A stretch of 33,208 nt of DNA from Opitutales bacterium (GTDB taxonomy: Bacteria; Verrucomicrobiota; Verrucomicrobiia; Opitutales; JAJFLR01). A program made the translations under genes and the position numbers. Location: contig JAJFLR010000094.1 of NCBI GenBank assembly GCA_021772565.1, forward strand, positions 1 through 33,208, in the 5' to 3' direction. The notes under the pieces were generated by a model. The model made no database searches, was not told where the DNA came from, and saw nothing but the letters and a program-made list of their open reading frames with translations. Positions 28,201 to 33,208 of this stretch are shown here, piece by piece (position 1 is the first letter of the stretch; every line of letters starts with the position of its first letter).

Positions 28201-28812
28201 GAGGGTGCTGTTCTTGATTTTAGTTATTGATGCAAAGATGGATATTCCACCACCACCTAACATCAGTGTGTAATTTGTGTTTTCAATATTGGAAGTAACG
28301 GAATTCGATTTAATGATTGATTGGTTAATATCAAGTTGTCCAGATGTGACCTGTATGCCGCCTCCTCCCGCATCAATAATCCCACTGGTGTTTAGTAAGC
28401 CCAGATCATCATTATCAATTTTTAACTGATTATCGATATTGCTTTCATCCAAAATAAATTGGCCACCGGTTACAGTGATATCCTGAATATTTAGACTGCT
28501 GTTTAATACATCAAAAACGCGATCAATCCCATTGCCATCAATGATTGTATTGATATGACCAGACCCTATGATTGTCAGGTCGTCAGTAATGTCTAAATCT
28601 CCTGTTTGAGCCATATTTTCATTTCTACCTTCGATGGTCAGTTTGTAATTGCCGGCAGGTAATATTATAAAGTCCGGGCCGGGATTTGCATTGGCATCAA
28701 TAATTGCCTGCCTAAGTGATCCGGTTCCACTGTCATTTGTCGTCGTGACAGTCGCATACCCTATACTACAGATGAGTAGTATCCATGAGAGAATATAATG
28801 TGATTTACTCAA
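22231..28812 (-). CDS. Protein C: giant secreted beta-helix / FG-GAP propeller / Calx-beta / protease protein (paralogue of B)
   Basis: 2193 residues from a TTG at 28812. No other in-frame Met precedes the mature region, and the first 20 residues (MSKSHYILSWILLICSIGYA) make a convincing signal peptide. A CSLREA-like start (TNDSGTGSLRQAI) leads into a right-handed beta-helix with GGGI rungs and a choice-of-anchor Q end (21 to about 616). Then follow: an SdrD-B-like domain (about 618-725, DLNNNGLKDFSDPGI); a seven-bladed FG-GAP-type propeller (about 731-1111); three Calx-beta domains (about 1113-1458); two QWR repeats (about 1482-1628); a trypsin-like protease with His1692, Asp1759 and Ser1854 (SGNSGGP); a fourth Calx-beta domain (about 1926-2041); and the C-terminal module (NDLDGIVTLIEYAI, SYIRRRGG). 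Protease stretches such as SGFVVRxRVVLTAAHVIFD and EPAGRNGYGGYLRS are almost identical to B, indicating tandem duplication. It is likely the first gene of a C-B-D unit and is divergent from E. Confidence 0.9.
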   Translation of the reverse strand: MSKSHYILSWILLICSIGYATVTTTNDSGTGSLRQAIIDANANPGPDFIILPAGNYKLTIEGRNENMAQTGDLDITDDLTIIGSGHINTIIDGNGIDRVFDVLNSSLNIQDITVTGGQFILDESNIDNQLKIDNDDLGLLNTSGIIDAGGGGIQVTSGQLDINQSIIKSNSVTSNIENTNYTLMLGGGGISIFASITKIKNSTLSDNSVSSNNGNSTFHNLGGGIKIIDSNVEIENSTLFQNTISNGKFNTGAGISNIDRGIFGGIVNNPAQGIEKKLTITDSSINGNSITGNEQILNRGGGISNSGSSLIIDTCNITGNSITGTGVNTDTINEGGGIANYSDLVSSPIEITNCNIFSNTLNGESSINRGGGMSNITHNKLTTGDITSEIKIKRSAIFSNLLTDESATENSGGAIFNFATEPVSSGISVVTDEDSISFIRIENTTVSDNRATNSGGGFYNLTEGKSSAAAIDLNSCTVANNQSTNGGGIFNPTSVETSGTVILINNSIIADNIASNQGDDIHGAINSNGFNIIGNDENLTGFSVNDKLNINPLIGPLETTNDDFTLWHPLLKSSPAIDSGNNFNAVTTDQRDKIRPIDADNDGFAVVDIGAYENYPPATINGFVYQDLNNNGLKDFSDPGIAEISLYLDLNNNDRKDITDIKTTTDQNGHYEFSNLDAPNVYTIRLEPKYGIIINDTENNFKQQVSIEPNNIADNQNFALDKASDQNINLDGLEDKDYFGFDIDISKDYAVATLFNLEKTTNFIPFEGKTFLYQLDPNNSNRWRQIKEFVSTSHNKDAFSQSTAIDNDTLIIGAQLDGSLFEGSVTVFEKNNGGNNNWGLSKVIENPEGSPGDNFGSEVDISNNTLAIAAFADEFMTGSVFVYERDSTNSNNWLLASKLKSTSNLQFQNFAVSLSIDGDIIVVGSSNENGRLGAAYVYERNKTNALEWIFTQRLAADIPLGSRQFGNTVAVSNNTIIVGVVNDAGSLIDRVVAYVYEKDPTTNIWQKTEKLSIGNDVDFSLGSASSVAIDNDTIAIGLPLVRQFNDLFGAVYVYNRNNDDSGNWSLAEILSPDKNNYLALGGDVEIDNGNLITSEGIADKLNHIYFFNEINNSKSGKLRLSSNSYDVNENNESLTVTVERISGSTGQLKAKLNTQQDTALDNIDFTPLSNMELIWNDGDRLPKSVTLPITNDTIVNGKRTFSILLEDTDTNSTSIITHPKSALITIYDDDNPTTPLVYFESATLRVREEVSELTIFVILSAASTEIVTVDYTVSGGTANLDSDFLLTEGKVTFQPGKTIGSFNIKLLDDKINEVTETVILSLKNPTQSILAADAEMELQILSDESIGGFVKFNSSDYFTDEGNDTITVFIDRINGNNGPIDLEYTTVDATANAGEDYQLQSGIIKFENGDDNQKNISIKLLEDSIGEGTESFGIKMNFSGSNDSGTLVSPSIATIFIADNEENLESETDSFTDIVPPDPQPTTGTLIVNLQPPAAEGAQWRFIGENIWRNRKSERTILPEGNLGIEFKPIPNWIKPSPTLAVIKSGEVTILDGNEVSYTQGSAPLTAWLTVEILPQLAKDDGAQWRISGEEFWRSSSTASGLADGEYTVEFKTIDGWQTPFNRNVTLTAHNGTEIKSVYVLQTNNSGSISETLKHAQTALESPYYFNGQIQSEIGEGSGFVVRQRVVLTAAHVIFDATNLTTAANVRWLFQRQRGAFEPIPLYPRGAEIMNGYSNQRESDEINNVLTPGTSTLETLNLDAAALYFIEPAGRNGYGGYLRSDTTTTIPIKSNSRKILIGYPTDPQFISENNRGKMHGTNPNNNINFRRLGGSIDRNGQNNLVYKTDDIMAYSGNSGGPLYVETEINSELKFIPTGILLARNQQVLVRAIDRQIIKKIIDAEIRANSLNETILNSGVIITGNQFGFDNFNLSGVRFETSNITVPEGSEAIRIAVRLFNPIESDTEIQFNTTAISATAGSDYIEKIGTVKFSDNSSIQFIEIPIINDDVSDDGEQFRVTLKIPDNNSQNIVLMTPSELTITIDESSDVEVWKSENFSSLELLDSSISGDLADNDLDGIVTLIEYAINSLPDRPSIKIPLTVSVVQDKINNKTYIHVSYIRRRGGVISSNGIYRANGVEYKLEMSENLENWLLAMDQLEAVGLPEPLLDGLTEKASFRILQNDQQKNLFMRLSINRL

Positions 28813-28881
28813 TTTATATCAGGTTAATAGTTTAAATAACTGTGCTTATGTGAAATAAATTTCAAAAACATAATTTTAACA

Positions 28882-28909
28882 TTGTGATGTATTTTATAAT
28901 TACTATTAT
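28882..28909 (+). promoter_or_regulatory. Possible sigma-70-like promoter for protein E
   Basis: TTGTGA (28882-28887) and TATTAT (28904-28909) are 16 bases apart and lie about 60 bases upstream of the chosen ATG of protein E, in the divergent gap shared with protein C. The -10 element overlaps a small dyad, TATAAT-TACT-ATTATA (28895-28910), which could be a regulator site. In sequence this AT-rich, such matches arise easily by chance. Confidence 0.3.
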
Positions 28910-28969
28910 AAGATAAGTTAATCATAATTGAATAAAAGGCTAATATACCTAATCTCAACATCTATATCA

Positions 28970-31912
28970 ATGAATATTACTCTCACCACTCATTATTCTA
29001 AATTATTCAATTTTATTTTAGTATTATTACTGCCACTATTGTGCAATCTTAACATGTCGGCTCAGACAATATTTTCAGGTGGCAGCCTTGATGATTTAAA
29101 AGCCCTCAGTCCAACACTCACTTTTAATCAGTTAGTAATTGATGGTGAGTTAAAGCTCGATGAATTTGACAATACGACAATAAATGCAACAGACGTGACA
29201 ATAACTGACAAGGGGAGTGTTTCTTTTTCTCAAGGTCTTTGTGATTATTTTGATGCCCCCAATTTTTTTATTAATGCAACCGGCAATGTTATTATAGATG
29301 GAAATATCAGACTTGATGGTAAATCTGGCAGATCGCAACTGAGTTCCTCAACATGTAATCGATGCGGAGGCAAGGCTGGCGGTAAAGTTAAAATTGATGC
29401 TGGGTCTATTACGATATCAAGTATCATATCTGTTGATGGGGGATCAGGTTCTAGTTTCAAAATTGCTGGGATATCAGGTAGTACTGGCTGTGTAGGTGGA
29501 GCTGGTGGAAGTATTGAGCTCAATGCCAATAATATAGATCTCAGTGATGTACAATTGGAAAATGAATCGGGTAATGGCGGGTTTGGTAGTCGTAGTACTG
29601 GATCTGATGGAGCAACTGGAACAATTGTTATTAATACAACTGGAAAAGTAACAATGAAGGGTGGGTCTGTTGTTACAAATGGTGCTATAAATCTGACTGC
29701 TGGATCGTCAGAAATTTTTGCGCCATTTACTTATAACACTTTTACTGAATCGATCGATGGCAAAACTGATAGCATGCTTCCAGTTGTTGCTATTATATTT
29801 CCAGTTGCAACAACCCAAGTTAGGTACAGTCAACCGTTACAAATTCAAATAGATGTCAATGACAATAATGGAACCGGTGTAAAGGAGATTAAGATAACAG
29901 GTCTTGGCACTGATCAGACTTTTTCCTCTAATGAAATTATTAACGGTCGTCTAACGGCTACAATATCCGATCCGGTATCTCCGAATTCTATTACAGTTAT
30001 TGTTACTGACAATAAAGGAAATAGTACAACAAAGAAATTGGAGAACCTTGTGCTGGCAGGTTCATTCAACGTTAACCAGGGGGAAACATTAACCATCAGT
30101 GAAGACCTGAATATAGGATCAAACTATGCAATACAAGTTGATGGAACAATAATAATTAAAAGAGGCAGTAATCCACAAATAAACTCAGGGACATTTACCT
30201 TAGGCACAACCGGAAAAATTTTGGCTGAAACTGCTACATCCGCTACAATAACTAGCAAAGCACCTTCATTAACAATTAATGTAGCTAACGGAATCGATAT
30301 TAAAGGTGAGATTAGTTTATCGGGAAGTAGCGGTTTTTCACCATTTGGCTCAAATAATGGAGAATCGGGTGGTAATTTAACAATATTTGCCGGTTCTGCC
30401 AATATATCAGGTGTGATTAATTTAAATGGGGGCAACGGAACTAGTTTTACCTGTCCTAACCCTTTTGGTTTTGGTACAGTTCAATGTGGTGGTGACTCTG
30501 GTGATGCCGGGTTCTTGTCAGTTTATTCTCGTGGTTCATTGACAATAAGTGGAACTATAAATGCCAATGGAGGTGATGCGAAAATTACCAATATAAGTTC
30601 ATGCTTTGTTGGGGGTATCGGTGGCAGAATTCAATTAGACTATAGCACAACAACTGAAGTATCATCAGCTACTTTTAATACCAATTATGGTGAACCAGTA
30701 TATTTTGAGAGTTCATGTGGTGGTAATACCGATACAAGTGAACCCGGATTGGTAAATTTAACATTTCGTGGCACCGGTGATACTCCTACAGATCCTTCAA
30801 TTACAATTGCTGAAATTGAACCCAATGACCAAGTTGGCAGTAGCCAAACTATTTCCTACCAACCTTCAACTTTTATTAACGGAAATATTAAAACAACTGA
30901 TAACAAAGTAGGGCCAATAAATTTCACTAATAGTACACAAGATATGTATGACATATTTGCTGTTAATTTTGAAGAAGACCTACTATTTAGTGCAACACTT
31001 ACTTATACTTCGAGTAGTATACGCATGGGGTTGATTATTTTTGATAGCCAAGTAAATATAAAGGGAGGTAATGCTTCAGATGAGTTCGGAGATAAAGTTA
31101 GACTTTTGTTTTTAAATATTGGTGATGCTATAGAACTACCGAAAGATATTTATTATGTTGGTGTTACAAGAGATAGAAATTCACTAGGTACAAGTATCGA
31201 TTATTCGCTGAATATTACGACTTCGGGTCTAGTTGATGAAAATCCTCCTACACCTGATGTCGTCCCTAACATCGGTAACGTTTGGAATTTATTTGTCACG
31301 GCCAATCCATTAACTGGTGGTTCTACAACTGGTGTAGGAAGTTTTAATAATGGCACACAAGCTTTGATAACTGCATCACCAGCGACAGGCTTTAAATTTA
31401 GTAAATGGATCGGTGCGGGGATTAATGATATTAATAGTTCTTCTACTACTGTATTAATGGACATGGATCGAACGGTAACTGCAGAGTTTATAGTCGATGT
31501 TCCGGGTAATCTAAATGATTTTGTAACGTGGATCCAAAATAGATTTCCAAATATAACCAACACCGAAACAATTGGTTTCAATAAAGATCCAGATAGAGAC
31601 GGTATCCCAAACTTACTTGAATTCGCTTTGGGATTGGAGCCCTTCAAAGTCGATCGAAATAAGATTCTCAATGTTTTAAAAACCGGTGATGTAAATAAAT
31701 TAAAACTGGTTTATCAAAGACATCCAAATAGAAGTGGCATTCAATATAGATTTGAAACGTTAGAAATTGGGTCAGGAGATTGGATTCCCTACTCACCAGC
31801 TAACTCCAATAAAGTAACGTCACTTGGTGTAGACATGGAAGAAGTGGAGGTGGAGATTGATTCGAGTTCAACAGACCAAATGATTATCCGCATGCAGATT
31901 TTACAAAATTAA
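28970..31912 (+). CDS. Protein E: secreted glycine-rich beta-solenoid protein with PPC and InlB-type repeat domains
   Basis: 980 residues from the ATG at 28970. A TTG 14 codons upstream is also in frame, but the ATG starts a good signal peptide (hydrophobic core LFNFILVLLLPLLC, cleavage likely after MSA31). Two related glycine- and cysteine-containing solenoid regions follow (about 35-260 and about 380-600), each alternating short beta strands with GG-rich turns (CNRCGGKAGG and CGGDSGDAG). They are separated by an Ig-like domain (about 280-380). Then come a PPC-like domain (about 614-752, IAEIEPND), a Bacterial_repeat/InlB-B-type domain (about 769-841, PATGFKFSKWIGAG) and the shared C-terminal module (KDPDRDGIPNLLEFALGLEP). 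There is no protease domain. It resembles adhesin- or matrix-type proteins, but its function is unknown. The shared C-terminus and its position next to C tie it to the A-B-C family. Confidence 0.85.
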   Translation: MNITLTTHYSKLFNFILVLLLPLLCNLNMSAQTIFSGGSLDDLKALSPTLTFNQLVIDGELKLDEFDNTTINATDVTITDKGSVSFSQGLCDYFDAPNFFINATGNVIIDGNIRLDGKSGRSQLSSSTCNRCGGKAGGKVKIDAGSITISSIISVDGGSGSSFKIAGISGSTGCVGGAGGSIELNANNIDLSDVQLENESGNGGFGSRSTGSDGATGTIVINTTGKVTMKGGSVVTNGAINLTAGSSEIFAPFTYNTFTESIDGKTDSMLPVVAIIFPVATTQVRYSQPLQIQIDVNDNNGTGVKEIKITGLGTDQTFSSNEIINGRLTATISDPVSPNSITVIVTDNKGNSTTKKLENLVLAGSFNVNQGETLTISEDLNIGSNYAIQVDGTIIIKRGSNPQINSGTFTLGTTGKILAETATSATITSKAPSLTINVANGIDIKGEISLSGSSGFSPFGSNNGESGGNLTIFAGSANISGVINLNGGNGTSFTCPNPFGFGTVQCGGDSGDAGFLSVYSRGSLTISGTINANGGDAKITNISSCFVGGIGGRIQLDYSTTTEVSSATFNTNYGEPVYFESSCGGNTDTSEPGLVNLTFRGTGDTPTDPSITIAEIEPNDQVGSSQTISYQPSTFINGNIKTTDNKVGPINFTNSTQDMYDIFAVNFEEDLLFSATLTYTSSSIRMGLIIFDSQVNIKGGNASDEFGDKVRLLFLNIGDAIELPKDIYYVGVTRDRNSLGTSIDYSLNITTSGLVDENPPTPDVVPNIGNVWNLFVTANPLTGGSTTGVGSFNNGTQALITASPATGFKFSKWIGAGINDINSSSTTVLMDMDRTVTAEFIVDVPGNLNDFVTWIQNRFPNITNTETIGFNKDPDRDGIPNLLEFALGLEPFKVDRNKILNVLKTGDVNKLKLVYQRHPNRSGIQYRFETLEIGSGDWIPYSPANSNKVTSLGVDMEEVEVEIDSSSTDQMIIRMQILQN

Positions 31913-32344
31913 AATGATTTGAAGGGCAGGGATGATCCCGTTGTTAAACAGGGATTCTCCGAGGCCAAAATCAAAATTAATTATAAAAACGAAAAATTAT
32001 TCAGCGAAACAGAAACACAAATCGTTTTTGGCAGATGCTACATATGCCTGTAAGGCAGCTCTAACCCAGCCCAGGGGTTTATAGCCCTGGGGAAAAATAG
32101 ATATAAATAAACGAGCCCTGAAAGGGCGATATAGTATCGTTGGTGCTAAAGATGATGTGAAGAAAATTTTTTGTGCGGGATTGTGACACACTTGAAAAAT
32201 TACTTCACCCCGTTAGGGCTTGTGATGAAAACAAATAATTATTCCCAGAGCGGTACTCTGGGCTAGTATAGATTAACCCTTCGGGCTATGGAAATTTATG
32301 GGTCTACAGAAGAATCAGTGGGTAAATTAAGAAAATAGACGTCC
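31913..32344. other. Non-coding region downstream of protein E
   Basis: No gene is supported here. The first 130 bases are AT-rich, apart from a small palindrome GGGATGATCCC at 31929-31939 just after the stop of E. The middle holds the hairpin array described separately. A 64-codon reverse-strand frame at 31997-32191 reads straight through these hairpins and is judged spurious. Confidence 0.6.
32045..32285. repeat. Cluster of short G+C-rich hairpins (REP-like array)
   Basis: At least four clear hairpins stand out from AT-rich spacers: TGCCT-GTA-AGGCA (32045-32057), CCCAGGG-N8-CCCTGGG (32070-32091), GCCCT-GAA-AGGGC (32115-32127) and CCCAGAG-CGGTA-CTCTGGG (32244-32262). Weaker ones follow the same style: CCC-CGTT-GGG-like near 32208 and CCC-TTC-GGG at 32277-32285. 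This looks like repetitive extragenic palindromic sequence, of the type mobilised by REP-associated tyrosine transposases in many phyla. No such transposase gene is in the window. The array sits in the gap between protein E and an insertion sequence. Confidence 0.6.
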
Positions 32345-32454
32345 CATACAGGCAAGAAAATGTCAATAAAAATAACGGCATAAACTCGCTTTGCTCAACC
32401 CTGCAAGCAGGGCACTTTATACGATATTTTTCCTGAAATTTTCTTGCCTGTATG
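32345..32454. repeat. 110-base foldback with perfect 17-bp terminal inverted repeats (MITE-like)
   Basis: CATACAGGCAAGAAAAT at 32345-32361 is the exact reverse complement of 32438-32454. Inside, pairing resumes with AAAAATA (32368-32374) against TATTTTT (32425-32431) and ATAAA (32380-32384) against TTTAT (32416-32420). The tip carries the hairpin CCCTGC-AA-GCAGGG (32399-32412). It is non-coding and lies between the REP-like array and the ISL3 element. I found no clear target-site duplication. It could be a miniature transposable element or a structured RNA. Confidence 0.55.
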
Positions 32455-32458
32455 AATA

Positions 32459-33208
32459 AGGTAGTGTTGTTGCTTTTTCAAAAAAGCATTAATTAATTGC
32501 TCTTGGGTATGGAAAAACACTGGAGATATTCCCAAGATGTTAGGTGAATTAAATCTAAACTCAAAGAAAGTTCCAGTGTTAATTAAAACCTTATTAAATT
32601 GTTGTCATCCACTCAAGTGTTTTGTTTATGAGAAAGCCTCAAGGACATTGATAAAGGGCAAGGAGGCTATTGTCGTTAAAATTGTTCCTCGCAAAAACAG
32701 TAAGCCGATTTGCTCAGGCTGCAATAAAGCACGAAGATGTTATGACTGCACAAAGTCGACTCGGCGGTTTCAGTTCATTCCAATCTGGGGCTTTCAAGTT
32801 TACTTTTTATATTTGATGCGGCGGGTTAATTGCTCAACCTGCGGGATAAGAGTTGAAAGTGTGCCTTGGGCACAAGGCAAAAATCGACTGACTCAAGCCT
32901 ATCAATGTTTTTTAGCTCAATGGGCGAAACGACTGAGTTGGAAAGAGACCGCTGAGGCTTTCCAAACTTCATGGGACAATGTGTTTAACTCGGTGAAAAT
33001 GGTAGTTAAATATGGTCTGAAGAACCGGAATTTAGATGATATTACAGCCATAGGAGTAGATGAATGGCAATGGGGAATAGGACACAAATACGTTACGTTA
33101 GTTTATCAGATTGATGAAGGCCGGCGTCGCTTACTCTATATTGCCAGAAAACGCACGGTAAAATCCTTATTAGGATTTTTTCTAATGTTAGGTAATCAAA
33201 GAACAGAG
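32459..33208 (+). mobile_element. ISL3-family insertion sequence, left part (truncated by window end)
   Basis: The transposase of an ISL3-type element begins at 32537. The sequence just before it (GTAGTGTTG at 32461, then the small dyad GCTTTTT-CA-AAAAAGC near 32471) is a plausible position for the left end. The exact terminal inverted repeat cannot be fixed without the right end, which is outside the window. ISL3 elements usually make 8-base target duplications; this cannot be tested here. Confidence 0.6.
32537..33208 (+). CDS. ISL3-family transposase, N-terminal part
   Basis: An open frame of 224 codons runs from the ATG at 32537 to the end of the window without a stop. A GGAG lies 11 bases upstream of the start. 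The N-terminal zinc-finger region has paired cysteines C59/C62, C68/C71 and C99/C102 (CSGCNK, NCSTCG). It is followed by the ISL3 signature VPWAQGKNRLT and a helix-turn-helix-like stretch (LSWKETAEAFQTSWDNVFNSV). The start of the DDE catalytic domain, AIGVDEWQWGIGHKYVTLVY, gives Asp175 as the first acidic residue. These features match the ISL3 (zf-ISL3 plus DDE_Tnp_ISL3) family, whose full length is about 400 residues. The visible part shows no frameshift, so the element may be intact. Confidence 0.9.
   Translation, partial: MLGELNLNSKKVPVLIKTLLNCCHPLKCFVYEKASRTLIKGKEAIVVKIVPRKNSKPICSGCNKARRCYDCTKSTRRFQFIPIWGFQVYFLYLMRRVNCSTCGIRVESVPWAQGKNRLTQAYQCFLAQWAKRLSWKETAEAFQTSWDNVFNSVKMVVKYGLKNRNLDDITAIGVDEWQWGIGHKYVTLVYQIDEGRRRLLYIARKRTVKSLLGFFLMLGNQRTE

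Noticed and set aside
22231-28812. Autotransporter assignment for B or C because of the beta-helix
   Set aside because: The C-termini have no barrel-like translocator domain. They end in the small DxDG-type module instead, and the barrel is in the separate protein D.
31201-31671. 156-codon minus-strand frame opposite protein E
   Set aside because: It is the shadow of the C-terminal InlB-type and DPDRDG coding region, which is clearly real on the plus strand.
31997-32191. 64-codon minus-strand frame downstream of protein E
   Set aside because: It reads through three G+C-rich hairpins of the REP-like array, and its sequence is explained by those repeats.
32045-32285. Possible CRISPR array
   Set aside because: The hairpins differ from one another in sequence and spacing, with no constant direct repeat and no cas genes.

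Overview
The window is an AT-rich bacterial chromosome segment, most likely from a member of the Verrucomicrobiota or a close PVC relative. This is inferred from several features. Four of the secreted proteins share a C-terminal module of the type 'PDxDGxxxLLEYAL...DP' followed by a 'xSxDLxNW...FFRL' segment. One protein fuses FecR, TPR and outer-membrane barrel domains. Families common in PVC secretomes (choice-of-anchor, Calx-beta, delta-60, RCC1) recur, and Shine-Dalgarno sites are weak. No taxonomic marker gene is present, so the assignment is tentative.

Layout. 1-118 is the 3' end of an unrecognised gene. 250-2931 (-) encodes a SWIM/SNF2 helicase-like ATPase. 3121-3667 (-) is a two-gene toxin-antitoxin operon pairing a RelB/DinJ-type antitoxin with a MazF/PemK-type toxin. 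After about 440 bases without a gene comes the main block (4107-31912), which holds five secreted or outer-membrane proteins. Protein A (4107-11123, +) is a giant RCC1/delta-60/protease protein. On the minus strand a likely transcription unit runs C (28812-22231), then B (21997-14750), then D (14703-11179). C and B are paralogous giants built from a beta-helix, SdrD-B, a seven-bladed propeller, Calx-beta domains and a protease. D is a FecR-TPR-beta-barrel protein. Protein E (28970-31912, +) is a glycine-rich beta-solenoid protein divergent from C.

From 31913 the sequence is non-coding: an array of short G+C-rich hairpins (REP-like), then a 110-base foldback, then the left end of an ISL3-family insertion sequence whose transposase runs off the window.

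How the genes may work together. A, B and C carry different N-terminal adhesive or propeller 'heads' on one conserved tail cassette: Calx-beta, two short 'QWR' repeats, a trypsin-like protease with an intact His/Asp/Ser triad, then the shared C-terminal module. B and C lie directly upstream of D, an outer-membrane barrel with periplasmic-type FecR and TPR domains. This suggests, as inference only, a surface-exposed protease/adhesin system with a dedicated outer-membrane partner. I regard this locus as the best candidate for an undescribed system in the window.
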